This document shows, piece by piece, positions 46,594 to 58,858 of a stretch of DNA of 64,000 nucleotides. The stretch covers positions 103,903,501-103,967,500 of the forward strand of contig NC_134102.1 of assembly GCF_000715075.1 (NCBI RefSeq). Reading direction: 5' to 3'. The notes beneath the pieces are model-generated. The model was not told the origin of the DNA, did not search any database, and saw only the letters and a list, made by a program, of their open reading frames with translations. A program made the translations under genes and the position numbers. This DNA comes from Nicotiana tabacum. Its lineage: Eukaryota > Streptophyta > Magnoliopsida > Solanales > Solanaceae. Each line of letters starts with the position of its first letter. Within the stretch, counting starts at the first letter, position 1.

Positions 46594-47300
46594 ATTTCGT
46601 CATTGTGTTTATTAATGACATTCTGATGTACTCCTCGGCCGGGAGAATCATGAGCAGCACCTGAGGACTGTACTTCAGAATTTGAGAGAGAAGAAGTTAT
46701 ATGCAAAATTTTTAAAGTGTGAATTCTGGCTAGATTCAGTGATATTATTGGGCCATATAGTTTTGTGCGAGGGGATCAAGGTAGATACGAAGAAGATTGA
46801 GGCAGTGCAGAGTTGGTCCAGACTGTCCTCAACTACGGAGATCCGGAGTTTTCTTGGCTTGGCGGGGAATTATCGCCGATTTGTAGAGGGTTTCTCTTCT
46901 ATTGCTGCACATATGACTAAATTGATTGAGAAGGGTGCTCCGTTTAGATGGACCGAGGAATATGAGGAGAGATTTCAAAGACTCAATACAACTTTGACTA
47001 CAACCCCAGTATTGGTATTGCCTACAGGTTCAGGGTCTTATATAGTGTATTGTGAATTTGTGATGCGTTGCGTATTGGTTTCGGAGTAGTATTGATGCAA
47101 GACGGTAGGATGATTGCCTATGTGTCTAGATAGTTAAAGGTACATGAGAAGAATTATAAGGTCCACGACTTTGAGTTAGTAGCTATTGTCATGCTTTGAT
47201 GATCTGGAGAAACTATTTGTATGGTGTCCCTTGTGAGGTCTACACCGATCACTAGAGTCTACATCATCTGTTTAAACAGAAGGATCTTAACTTGCGGTAG
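46594..47300 (+). pseudogene. RT C-terminal part and RNase H of element C
   Basis: RT resumes with [10 protein letters not shown] (46597-46626). The catalytic box is FIND instead of FIDD (46608-46619), an Asp-to-Asn change that would abolish polymerisation. The connection domain follows: [32 protein letters not shown]. RNase H should begin VYCDA; here an extra AATTTGTG-like block at about 47050 shifts the frame. Later RNase H text appears in other frames up to 47300. Confidence 0.8.
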
Positions 47301-48490
47301 CGGAGGTGGTTGGATTTGCTTAAGGATTATGATGTCATTATTCTCTATCATCCCGGGAATGCCAATCTAGTGGCCGATGCCTTGAGTCGTAAGGCGGAGA
47401 GTTTGGGAAACTTAGCCTATTTACTAGTAGCAGAGAAGACTTTAGCCTTGGATGCTCAGGCCTTGGCCAACCAGTTTGTCAGATTGGATATTTTCGAGCC
47501 AAGCCGAGTTTTGGATTGTGTGGTTTCTCAGTCTTCTCTTTATGATCGTATCAGAGAACGTCAGTTTGATGACCCTCATCTGCTTGTCCTTAAGGATACG
47601 GTTCAACACGTTGATGCCAATGAAGTCACTATTAGAGATGACGGTGTATTACGAATGCAGGGCAGGCTATGTGTGCCCAATGTAGATGGTTTACGTGAGT
47701 TGATTCTTCTAGAAGCTCACAGTTCGTGGTACTTCATTCACCCAGGTGCCGCAAAGATGTATGTGGACTTGAGGCAGCACTATTGGTGGAGGAAAACAAA
47801 GAAGAACATAGTGGGATATGTAGCTTGGTACCTAAATTGTCAGCAGGTAAAGTATGAGCATCAGTGACCGGGTGGATTGCTTCAGAAGTTAGAGATTCCA
47901 GAATGGAAATGGGAGCGGATCGCTATGGATGTTGTTGTTGGACTCCCACGCACTCAGAGGAAGTTCGATGTAGTTTGGGTGATTATGGATAGATTCACCA
48001 AGTCAGCTCATTTCATTCTTGTGGTTACTACTTACTCTTTGGAGCAGCTGGCTCATGTTTACATTCGCGAGATTGCCAGGCTTCATGGTGTACCTGTATC
48101 CATCATCTCTGACTGTTCTCGAGGGTCGTATAACGTAAGTTAGGTACTCGGGTAGAGTTGAGTATAACATTTCACCCTCAGATGGACGGATAGTCCGAGC
48201 GCACTATTTAGATATTGGAAGATATGTTCCGTGCATGTGTGATAGATTTTGGGGGTGCTTGGGATCAGTTCTTGCCACTTGCGGAGTTTGCCTACAACAG
48301 CAGTTATCAGTCGATCATTCAGATGGCACCGTATGAGGCTCTGTATGGTAGGCGGTGTCGGTCCTCAGTGGGTTGGTTTGAGCCAGGCAAGGCTAGATTA
48401 TTGGGTACGGACTTGGTTCAGGATGCTTTGGAAAAGGTTAAATTGATTCAGAATCGACTTCGTACAGCCCAATCTAGACAGAAGTGTAAT
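47301..48490 (+). pseudogene. Integrase of element C, broken
   Basis: Starts with RNase H/integrase linker text (DYDVIILYHPGNANLVADAL). The zinc region follows, with EAHSSWYFIHPGAAKMY and WYLNCQQVK; the first Cys of the usual CxxC is replaced by Tyr. The core starts MDVVVGLPRTQRKFDVVW with the first catalytic Asp. The second Asp region (SIISDC) is followed by a scrambled stretch at about 48110-48160. The catalytic Glu region has a stop at about 48191. The protein picks up again with AWDQFLPLAEFAYN. Confidence 0.8.
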
Positions 48491-48934
48491 GCGTATTGGA
48501 AGGTTTGTGATATTGCATTCATGGTTGGTAAGCGAGTCTTGCTCTGGATTTCGCCTATGAAGAGTGTTATGAGATTCGAGAAGAAGGGTAAGTTGAGCCC
48601 TAGGTATATTGGGCCTTTTGAGATTCTTGAGAGAGTTGGAGAGGTGGCTTACATACTTGCACTACCACCTAATCTCTCTGCAGTTCATCTAGTGTTCCAG
48701 TTGGATAAGGATCTATCTTATGTTGAAGAGCCAATGGCCATTTTGGACAGACAAGTTAGAAAGTTAAGATCGAAGAGCATTGCTTCAGTAAAATTTCAGT
48801 GGAGGGGTCATCCGGTCGAGGAGGCAACTTGGAAAACCGAGCATAATATGTGTAGCTGTTATCCTCATCTTTTCACCACTTCAGGTATGTCGCTATACTC
48901 ATTCGAGGACGAACATTTTTTAAAGAGGAGGTAA
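48491..48934 (+). pseudogene. Integrase C-terminus with chromodomain-like end, element C
   Basis: [30 protein letters not shown] is the post-core GPY/F-type module. About 48760-48870 encodes VKFQWRGHPVEEATWKTE, the chromodomain-like motif of Tekay-type chromoviruses, which in such elements directs integration into heterochromatin. The frame closes with TAA at 48932-48934, one base before the 3' LTR. Confidence 0.8.
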
Positions 48935-48935
48935 A

Positions 48936-49769
48936 TGTAATGACCCGGCCAGTCATTACGAATACTTTAACCCCGATCCCCTAAATTATGTTTCGTCATG
49001 CTATATTGTGGTGTTGTAACTTGTCGGGGTTTTGGTTTTTGGATTCGTAGCAAAATGGGACATTTAGTTCCTATGTTAAAGGCTTAAGTTGAAAAGGTTG
49101 ATAGGATGTTGACTTATGTGTAAACCAACCCGGAATAGAATTTTGATGATTCCAATAGCTCCGTATGGTGATTTTGGACTTAGGAGTGTGTCCAGAAAAT
49201 TATTTGAAAGTTCGTAGGTAAATTAGACTTGAAATGACAAAACTAAGAAATTTAAATTGAAAGTTTGACCGGGGAGTTAACTTTTTGATAACGGGGTCGG
49301 AATCCAATTCTGAAAATTTGAATAGGTTTGTTATGTCATTTATGACTTGTGTGCAAAATTTGAGGTCAATCGGACTTGATTTGATAGGTTTCGGCATCGA
49401 ATGTTGAAGTTGAGGCTTCGACTAAGTTCGTGTGAAGGTTTAGGAGTTGTTAGTATATTTGGTTGAGGTCCCGGGGGGCCTCGGGTGAGATTTAGATGGT
49501 TAACGGATTGAATTTTGGACTTTGAACTCTGCTGGAATTTTTCTGATGCACTGTCTGGTTATCATCTACGCGGTCGCGTGAGAAGGTTCGCTATTGCGTA
49601 GGCTTAGCTGGGCAGAGGAGAATTTTGCTTTATGCAATCGTGAGAATGGGGCTACGATCGAGTAGCTTTGGATGCCAGTGCATCGCGAATGCATCAGTCA
49701 TGTCGCATTCATGTAGATTATAGGAGTCAGAATCTAGGCCACGCATTTTGTTCTTCGCGATCGCGTAGG
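48936..49769 (+). repeat. 3' LTR of element C, first part
   Basis: Begins TGTAATGACCCGG after the purine-rich AAAGAGGAGG and matches the 5' LTR up to TCGCGTAGG. Element E starts at the next base. Confidence 0.9.
49765..49769. repeat. Target site duplication of element E, left copy
   Basis: GTAGG, repeated at 60951-60955. The undisrupted 5' LTR of C reads continuously through this site (CACGTAGGTTTGTGGAGACTG), confirming the junction. Confidence 0.95.
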
Positions 49770-50444
49770 TGTCACGATCCGAAATTCCCACCTTCGGGAC
49801 AGTGATGGCGCCTAACATTTCACTTGCTAGGCAAGCCAACGTTAGAATAATATTAGCCATTTTTAAATAATTTTAAAATAATTAATAACAAGGAAACTAA
49901 TGCGGAAATAAAGTCTGAAATGTAGTGAATAATCCATAATAATAGCGATGTCTAAATACCATCCCAGAATTGGTATCACAAGTGCACGAGCTTCTAGAAT
50001 AATACAAATAAAGGTCTGAATAAAATAAAGCTGTCTGAAAGCAAACACACAACTAAAATAAGGTAGACGAGGACTTCAGAACTGCAGACGCTGTGCAGTT
50101 ATACCTCAAATCTCCTCTGAGTAATTGAAATACGAACAAGTCTATGGTACGCCGCTGGGACCAACTCCGAAATCTGCACAAGAAGTGCAGAGTGTAGTAT
50201 CAGTACAACCGATCCCATGTACTAGTAAGTGCCGAGCCTAATCTCGACGAAGTAGTGACGAGGCTAAGGCAGGTCATTTATATTAACCTGTACGCAATAA
50301 AAGTAATAACAACAATAATAGAAATAAATCAGGTAACTCATTTTAACAGTTGAAGCCAATTCAGCAGTCATAATCAATTATTATTTCCATCAATTTTCGT
50401 TGCAGCTTGCAATCCACTCCTACTATATATTCATATTCACTTCT

Positions 50445-50580
50445 GTTGCGACGTACAACTCGATCCCCCAATATAGACTTTTTAATAAGTTTGTTGCGGC
50501 GTGCAACCCGATCCCCCAATAAAGACTTTTAAATAAGTCTGTTGCGGCGTGCAACCCAATCCCCCCCAATATATTCATTT
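50445..50580. repeat. 48-base tandem repeat, about 3 units (E 3' LTR)
   Basis: Units begin GTTGCGGCGTGCAACCCGAT and end about AATAAGTCT. Each opens with a small inverted repeat (GTTGC...GCAAC). The last unit is partial. Confidence 0.85.
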
Positions 50581-51569
50581 ACTGATTCTTATCAAAGAAA
50601 TTGCCCCAATAAATACAACAATTAATATAAAATTATAAGACAACAAGCATATAATAATTATAATTTAATTATGAAATAAACAATGACAAATAACAATTTA
50701 TTATGGAAATCAGGGAGAAAATAGACAGTTTACTATTTAATATGCTAAATGTTATGTAGCAATTAAGACACATAAATCAAATAAGCATGTACCAATTATT
50801 GTAGGAATTCAAAAATTTATAATTGACAAAGAATAGGAGAGAAACAATTATTATAATAATTAATTCGTGTCTTAAAACAATTTTAGATGTTTAAATAATT
50901 AAGAAACCAATTAAATTGACAAAGAATAAGCACTTGTCACCTTGCCTATACATCGTTGCATATGAAATTCACGTAACAAATAATTCAGAGGTTCTATTCC
51001 CTCAAGTCAAGGTTAACCACGACACTTACCTCGCTTTGAAAAAATCCAATCAATTACTCGACCACAGCCTGTCCTTTTGAATTTGTCTCCAAAAGCATCA
51101 AATCTATTCAGAAATAATTCGATATACTCAATACGAATCATAGGAATTAATTCCATATGAATTTACTAATTTTTCGGATAAAAATCCAAAATTTATTTTA
51201 AAAATCGATAGTGGGGACCACGTCTCAAATCTCAAAAAAACTTACAAAATCCGAACACCCATTCCGGGACGAGTCCAACCATATAAAAATTATCAAATTC
51301 CGATGTCAAATGGATCTTCAAATCTTAAATTTTTGTTTTTGGAAGATTTTATAAATATATGATTTTTCTCCCATAAATTAATGGATTCATAATATAAATG
51401 AGTATGGAATCATGAAATATAATCAATATAGGATAAGGAACACTTACTCCAATGTTTTCCCGTGAAAATCACCCAAACATCGTCTTACCCGAGCTCAAAA
51501 TCGAATATGGTGGAAAATGGGTTGAAATCCCATTTCCAGAACTTAAATTCTGTTTGCCTAGATTTTTAC

Positions 51570-51975
51570 TCATCGCGATCGTGGAAATTCATTCGCGATC
51601 GCGTAGAACAACTTTTGCCCAGGTCCATTTTACTCTTCGCGATCGCGAGAATGGCTCCGCGATCGCAAAGCACATTTTGGCTGCTCAGATTTCTAACTCT
51701 ATGCGATCGCGTAAATGGTCATGTGATCGCGGAGAACCTATTCTCAGCCTTACGCGATCACATACTGACTTGTGCGATGGCGTAGCACAATTGACGTGCC
51801 TAGCTTCTGCCGTCCTTCCTTCTACGCGATCGCAACTTGGCCCTCGCGTTCGCAGTTTACTGGGAGTTTACCTTCCGCGATTGCGTGCCTATCTTCGCGA
51901 ACGCGAAGGGTAAAACTCACGACTCACAATTTACTCTTCACGATCGCAGGAATGGCTTCGAGATCGCGAAGCACA
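51570..51975. repeat. Cluster of CGCGATCGCG motifs (E 3' LTR)
   Basis: A dozen or so exact or near-exact GCGATCGC octamers within 400 bases, for example at 51595, 51639, 51659 and 51703. AT-rich spacers of 20-45 bases separate them. Confidence 0.9.
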
Positions 51976-52668
51976 ATGCACTAGATGACAGCAGAAGCTA
52001 AAAACCAGATTTGTCTCAAAGTTCAAATGGTCTGTAGGCTATCCGAAACTCATCCGAGCTCTCGGGGCTCCAAACCAAACATGCACACAAGTACAAAAAT
52101 ATCATACGAACTCGCTCGCACGATCATATCGCCAAAATAACACCTAGAACTTACGAATCGGGCACCAAATCAAAGGAAAATTTTTTAAAAAAATTTAAAA
52201 CTAATATTTTCACAACCGGACGTCCGAATCACGTCAAATCAACTCTGTTTCTCACCAAATTTAACAGACAAGTCATAAATATTATAGTGGACCTGTACCG
52301 GGCTCCGAAACCACAATACGGACACGGTATCAATAAGACCAAACATCGGTCAATTCTTAAAATCATCAAACTTTCAAAATTTTAAATTTTCATCAAAATT
52401 CCATATCTCGGGCTAGGGGGCCTCGAAATTCGATTCCGGGCATATGCTCAAGTCCCAAATCACGATACAGACCTACCGGTACTGTCAAAATACTGATCCG
52501 AGTCCGTTTGCTCAAAATATTGACTAAAGTCAACTCAATTGAGTTTTAAAGCTCTATTTCACATTTTAATCCATTTTTCACATAAAAACTTTCCAGCAAA
52601 ATTGTACGTACTGCGCACGCAAGTCGAGGAGTGATAAATAGTGCTTTTAGAGGTCTTAAAACACAAAA

Positions 52669-53281
52669 TTAATTATTAAATTTAAAGATGACATTTTGGG
52701 TCATCATATTCTCCACCTCTAAAACAAACTTTCGTCCTCGAACAAAGTTAGAAAAAGTACCTGATCTGGTGAATAAGTGTGGATATTTACTCTGCATGTC
52801 CGACTCGGACTCCCATGTAGATGCCTTTACCGGTTGACCTCTCCAGTGCATCCGAACTGAAGGATAACTCTTAGACCTCAACTGTCGGACCTATCAGGCT
52901 AGAATAGTTATCGGCTCCTCCTCATAAGTAAAAAACCTTGTCTAATTGGACTGAGCTGAAATCTAACACATGGGACGTATCACCATATTATTTCCGGAGC
53001 ATAGACACATGGAACACCGAATGAACTGCTGATAAACTAGGTAGTAATGCAAGCCTGTAGGCTACTTCACCCACCCTTTCAAGAATTTTAAAGGGTCCGA
53101 TATACCTAGGGCTCAACTTGCCCTTCTTTCCAAACCTCATTACACCTTTCATAGGTGAAACCCGGAGCAATATTCTTTCTCCAACCATGAATGCAATATC
53201 ACGAACTTTATGGTCGGCATAACTCTTTTGCCTAGACTGAGATGTGCGAAGTCGATCCTGAATAACCTTGACCTTATCCAA
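52669..53281 (-). pseudogene. Integrase C-terminus and chromodomain-like end, element E
   Basis: Post-core text [19 protein letters not shown] and [19 protein letters not shown] (52988-53281), then chromodomain-like VRMHWRGQPVKASTWESE (about 52750-52860). A frame change around 52890-52990 separates the two. Otherwise it matches the end of element C pol. Confidence 0.75.
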
Positions 53282-54100
53282 GGCATCCTATACCAAATCG
53301 GTACCCAACAACTGAGCCTCTCTCGGTTCAAAATAGCCAACTCGCGAACGACATTGCCTTCCATATAATGCCTCATATGGAGCCATCTGAATGCTCGACT
53401 GTTAGCTATTATTATAGGCAACTCCGCAAGTGTCAAGAACTGATCCCAAGAACCTCAAAAGTCTATAACACAAGCGCGAAGCATATCTTCCAATATCTGA
53501 ATAGTGCGCTCTGACTGTCCGTCTGTCTGTGGATGAAATATTGTACTCAACTCAACCCGCGTGCCTAACTCACACTGTACAGCCCTCCAGAAGTGTGAGG
53601 TAATAAATTGCGTACCTCGATCTAAAATAATAGACACAGGCACACCGTGTAGGCGGACAATCTCACAAATGTAAATTTCAGCTAACCACTCTGAAGAATA
53701 GGTAACTGCCACTGGAATGAAATGTGCTAACTTGGTCAACCTGTCCCCAATGACCCAAACCGCGTTAAATTTTCTCTGAGTCCGTGGGAGTCCAACAATA
53801 AAATCCATAGTGATACGCTCCCACTTCCACTAAGGAATTTCTAACTTCTGAAGCAAACCACCAGGTCTCTGATGCTCGTACTTGACTTGCTGACAATTTA
53901 GACACCGAGCTACATATGCAACTATATCCTTCTTCATTTTCCTCCACCAGTAATGTTGCCCTAAATCTTGATGCATTTTGGCATCACCTGGATGAATAGA
54001 ATACCTAAAACTGGGGGCCTCTTCCAGGATTATTTCCGAAGTCCATCCATATTAGGCATACAAATACAACCCTGCATTCTTAGAACTCCATTTTCCCCTA
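53282..54100 (-). pseudogene. Integrase core of element E
   Basis: The core frame 53455-53808 is open and keeps all three catalytic residues: Asp in MDFIVGLP, Asp in LDRGTQF, and Glu in GQSERTIQ (36 residues between the last two by my count). Upstream, the zinc-binding region is out of frame and has stops. Downstream, a stop at about 53455 ends the frame. This is the best-preserved integrase catalytic core in the window, but not a complete protein. Confidence 0.8.
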
Positions 54101-54107
54101 TCGTAAC

Positions 54108-55055
54108 CTATTTGGCATCACCGTGCTGCACCGTGTCCTTTAGGACAAGTAAATGAGGATCATCATATTGCTGCTTTCTAATGCACTCATATAAAGAAGA
54201 CCGAGCGACTGTGCAAGCTAGAACCCGACTGGGTTCCGAAATATCTAACCTCACGAACTGATTGGCCAATGTCTGAACATCTGCATCTAACTGTCTCTCA
54301 CCAACCGGAATACACGCAAGACTGCCCATGCTCACAATCTTTCTACTCAAAGCATCGGCTACCACATTAGCCTTTCCGGGATGATACAAAATGGTGATAT
54401 CATAGTCTTTCAACAATTCTAACCATCTTCTCCGCCTCAAATTAAGATCTTTTTATTTGAACAGATACTGAAGGCTACGATGATCAGTAAATACCTCACA
54501 CACGACATCGTAGAGATAATTCCTCCAAATCTTCAGCGCATGAACAATGGCTGCCAATTCTAAGTTATGAACAAGATAATCCTTCTCGTGAACTTTCAAC
54601 TACTGCGACGCATATGCAATCACCCTGCCATCTTGCATTAGTACTGCACCAAGCCCAATGTGAGATGCATCACAATATACCGTATAAGATCCTGAACCTG
54701 TGGGTGATACCAACACTGGCGCCGTAGTCAAAGCGGTCTTGAGCTTCTGGAAGCTCAACTCACACTCATCTGACCATATGAATGGGACACCTTTCTGGGT
54801 CACTCTGGTCAATGGGCTTGCTATATATGAAAACCCTTCCACGAACCGACGATAATAACCTGCCAAACCCAGGAAACTCCGAATCTCTGTAACTGAAGTA
54901 GGTCTAGGCCAGTTCTGAACTGCCTTAATCTTCTTAGGATCCACCTTTATGCCTTCTGCCGATACAACATGTCCCAAAAAGGCAACAGAGTCTAACCAAA
55001 ATTCACATTTTGAAAATTTGGCATATAACTTATTATTCTTCAAGGTCTGAAGCAT
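54108..55055 (-). pseudogene. RNase H and connection region of element E
   Basis: 54600-55055 carries the connection domain ([40 protein letters not shown]) and the start of RNase H ([17 protein letters not shown]) with its first catalytic Asp. 54108-54440 carries the RNase H end (DYDITILYHPGKANVVADAL) and the linker to integrase. A stop at 54600 and a frame break lie between the two. Confidence 0.8.
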
Positions 55056-55542
55056 ACTCCGAAGATGCTGCTCATACTACTGGAGTAAATCAAGATATTA
55101 TTAATGAATACAACCACAAAGAATCCAAATAGGACTTGAACACCTGATTCATCAAATCCATAAAAGTTGTTGGGGAATTTGTCAACCGAAATGACATTAC
55201 TAGGAATTCGTAGTGCCCATACCGAGTCCGAAAAGCTATTTTAGGGACATCAGATGCCCTAATCTTCAACTGATGGTAAGTAGACCTCAAATCAATCTTT
55301 GAAAATACCTTGGCACCCTGAAGCTGATCAAATAAGTCATCGATTCTTGGCAGCGGATATTTGTTTTTGATGGTGGCCTTGTTCAACTGTCGATAATCTA
55401 TACACATCCATATAGAGCCATCTTTCTTCTTTACAAATAGTACTGGTGCACCCTAGGGTGAGACACTAGGTCTAATGAATCCCCGATCAAGCAAGTCTTG
55501 TAATTGCTCCTTTAATATTTTCAACTCTGGTGGGGCCATACA
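55056..55542 (-). pseudogene. Reverse transcriptase of element E
   Basis: Readable RT text: [58 protein letters not shown]. The catalytic box reads FINN (complement of 55097-55108) instead of FIDD, so both catalytic Asp residues have become Asn. A one-base frame change precedes it. Confidence 0.8.
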
Positions 55543-56421
55543 TTATGGTGGAATAGAAATGGGCTGAGTGCCCGGAGCCAAATCAATACAGAAGTCAATA
55601 TCTCTGTCGGGTGGCATTCTCGGTAAATATGCAGGAAATACTTCTAAAAATTCACGAACATATGGTACTAAGTCTATAGAAGAAACATTCGCACTAGGAT
55701 CGCGAATATAAGCCAAATAGGCTAGACACTCTTTTTGGACCATACGCCGAGCTTTCATATAAGAAATAACCCTTATGGTAGAATGACCAGGAGTTCCTTT
55801 ACACTCTAACCGAGGTAACCCCGGCATGGCTAGGGTCACTGTCTTGGCATGAAAATCCAATATAGTATTATAAGGTGACAACCAATCCATACCCAAGATG
55901 ACATCCAAATATACCATATCAAGAAGTAGAAGATTAACACTAGTCTCAAGACCACCTATAGTAAGCACACACGAATGATAGACATGATCTACTACAACAG
56001 AGTCTCCCACCAGTGTAGATACACACACAGAAGCACTCAGAGAATCACAAGGCACAACCAAATATGAAGCAAAATAGGAGGACACATAGGAATAAGTATA
56101 TCTTGGATCAAATAGAACTGAAGCATCTCTATGGCAAATTGGAATAATACTTGTGATCACAACATCAGATGACTCAGCCTCAGCCCTAGCTCGAAAAGCA
56201 TAAAATCGGGGCTGAGCCTCACCACTCTGAACTGCGTCTCTAGGAAAGCCTCTAATTGGCTGGCCTCCACCTCTATCGATCTGACTTGTACCTCTAATGG
56301 TCCTACCTCTACCTCTAGCTGCTTGACCCCTACCTCTAGCTGGCTGAGCAGGCAGTGAAGCAACCGGTGCCGGTATGATGGCATGAGAATACTGCTGAGA
56401 TATGTTACTCGACAACCTAGG
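55543..56421 (-). pseudogene. Protease region of element E
   Basis: An open frame continuous with the gag C-terminus. The active-site segment reads LFDPRYTYSYV (DPR at 56101-56109), where relatives have DPGSTYSYV; the Gly-to-Arg and Ser-to-Tyr changes would disable the enzyme. Downstream DVILGMDWLSPYNTILDF is normal. Confidence 0.8.
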
Positions 56422-57756
56422 GCAATACCTCATGATATGACCAATGCTCCCACACTCATAACACCCATCCTGATGTCGTGGCTCCTGAAGCTGAAGCTGA
56501 CCCGAACGGGCTGGATAACCACCGTAGTAACTCTGGAGTGGTGGTGCACTGATAGGAGCTGAATGTGCACTAAATGTTGGCTGCCTAGAGTAAGGCATAA
56601 TAGGACCGTGACTCCCTGAAGCACCAGGAGATGCCTGGAGTGCTGAATGAAATGGTCTGGGAGGATGACCTCTACCAAAATTACCCCTGCCTCCAGATGA
56701 GGCACCACTAAAACCGCCGAACTGACGAGGCCTCTTATCAGACCTCTTCCCTGTCTCCTGTGCAAGAACCATCTCGATCCTCCTCGCGACATTACCAGCC
56801 ACCTAAAAGGAAATCTCACTTCCGATCTCCTTGGCCATCTGAAGCCTGATAGGGTGAGTGAGCCCCTCAATAAACCTCCTCACGCTCTCTCCCTCAGTAG
56901 GTAGTAAAAAGAGAGCATGATGGGCTAAATCCAAAATGGGACTCATGCTGAGTAGCAGTCATACTGCCATGCTGTAGACACTCAAATTGCTTGTGGTAAT
57001 CCTCTCTCAGTGTGATCTGAAGGAACTTCTCCAGAAATAGCTAGGAGAACTGCTCCCAGGTATGTGCAGGCGATCCAACTGGTCTGATCAATGTATAATC
57101 TCTCCACCACCTTTTGGCGGAACCCGTCATCTGAAATACAGCAAATCGACCTCATTGGTCTCAACTATACCCATGTTCCGCATCACCTCATGGCAATGGT
57201 CAAGATAATCATGTGGGTCCTCAAAAGGTGTACCACTGAAGTGAACTGGAAAGAGCTTAGTAATCTTATCCAGTCTCAATAAGGCCTCAAAAGACATGGC
57301 GGGCCTATCACTAGTCTGTGCCGTAATAGCTGGCTAGACTACCCCAACTGGCGGGGCTGCTGGAGCCTGATTCTTGGGAGCCATCTGCTTCGGAGCGGGA
57401 GTAGTGTGAGTTTGTGCTCATCCCTCAGCCCGTGAAACGGCTGGTGCCACTGAAAATGTACCATTCTGGGCCACGCCCTCCATAAAACTCACCAAACGGA
57501 CTGGAGCGTCCTGAAGCACCGGAGTAGCTATGAATCCTTCCGGGACCTGAACTGGTCCAACTAGTATAATATGAGTTGTGACCTCATCCTGAAGATCCAC
57601 CTGAGGTTCTACAACAGGTATGGCTGCTCGGGCTCTATATTGAGCTCTGTCTCTGCCTCTAGCACGACCTCGTCCTCGACCTCTACCTCTGGCCATAGTT
57701 GCCACCGGGTGCTCTGGTACCTGTCCATCGTTAGATGTATTATGTGTTCTCACCAT
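56422..57756 (-). pseudogene. gag of element E, frameshifted
   Basis: The start codon is at 57756 (MVRTHNTSNDGQVPEH), matching the start of element C gag. The N-terminus has a Gly-Arg repeat (RGRGRGRGRARGRDR). The capsid-like region (56800-57420) contains several stops and frame changes. The zinc knuckle CYECGSIGHIMRYC (C-x2-C-x4-H-x4-C) is intact at 56422-56463. Confidence 0.8.
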
Positions 57757-57943
57757 TTGCGAGAGAATAAGAGTAGAATGGTTTAATTATCGATGATAGA
57801 ATAAAATCGCACGACATATTAAGAAAGAAGTGATATTGTTCCTAAAATTCATAGCCTCTGAAAGATAAGTACAAATGTCTCCATACCGATCCTTCAGACT
57901 CTACTAAGTTTGCTCGTGACTCATGAGACCTATGTAACCTAGT

Positions 57944-57955
57944 GCTCTGATACCA
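57944..57955 (-). promoter_or_regulatory. Primer-binding site of element E (initiator tRNA-Met)
   Basis: Minus-strand TGGTATCAGAGC, two bases inside the 5' LTR boundary at 57958. Confidence 0.9.
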
Positions 57956-58631
57956 ACAGTCACGACCCGAAATTTCCACCTTCGGGACTGTAATGACGCC
58001 TAATATTTCACTTGCTTGGCAAGCCAACGTTAGAATATATTAGCCATTTTTAAATAAGTTTAAGTTAATTAATAACAAGAAAATTAATGCGGAAGTAAAG
58101 TATGAAATTTAGTGAATAATCCATAATAATAACAATGTTAAAATACCATCCCAGAATTGGTGTCACAAGTAAACGAGCTTCTAGAATAATACAAATAAAG
58201 CTCTGAATAAAATAAAGCTGTCTGAAAGCAAACACACAGCTAAAATAAGGTAGACGGGGACTTCAGAACTGTGGATGCTGTGCAGTTATACCTCAAGTCT
58301 CCTCTGAGTAGCTGAAATACGAACAAACCTATGGTACGCCACTGGGACCAACTCCGAAATCTGCACAAGAAGTGCAAAGTGTTGTATAAGTACAACTGAC
58401 CCCATGTACAGGTAAGTGCCGAGCCTAACCTCGACGAAGTAGTGACGAGACTAAGGCAAGTCACTTACATTAACTTGTATCCAATAATAGTAATAACAAC
58501 AATAGTAGAAATAAATGAGGTAATTCATTTTAACAGTTGAAGCCAATTCAGCAGTCATAGCCAATTATTATTTCCATCAATTTCCGTTGCAACGTGCAAT
58601 CTACTCCCACTATATATTCATATTTACTTCT

Positions 58632-58858
58632 GTTGCGGCATACAACCCGATCCCCAAATATATAATTTTTAATAAGTCTGTTGCGGTGTGCAACCCGATC
58701 CCCCAATATAGACTTTTAAATAAGTCTGTTGCGGCGTACAACCCGATCCTCCAATATAGACTTTTAAATAACTCTGTTGCGGCTTGCAACCTGATCCCCC
58801 AATATACTTTTAATAAGTCTATTGCGGCGTGCAACCCGATCCCCCAATATATTCATTT
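58632..58858. repeat. 48-base tandem repeat, about 5 units (E 5' LTR)
   Basis: Same unit as at 50445-50580, but with about five copies instead of three; one unit has lost a few bases. Confidence 0.85.

Larger units (their letters stand above)
49770..52708 (-). repeat. 3' LTR of element E
   Basis: On the minus strand it starts TATGATGACC (TG changed to TA) and ends ...CGTGACA at 49770. It contains the tandem 48-base repeat block (3 units) and the GCGATCGC motif cluster (51570-51975). Confidence 0.9.

Noticed and set aside
51452..51984. Arginine- and serine-rich frames through the CGCGATCGCG cluster, repeated at 59777-60384
   Set aside because: The repeated octamer avoids stop codons in several frames. 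Both LTRs produce the same frames, and no protein family fits.
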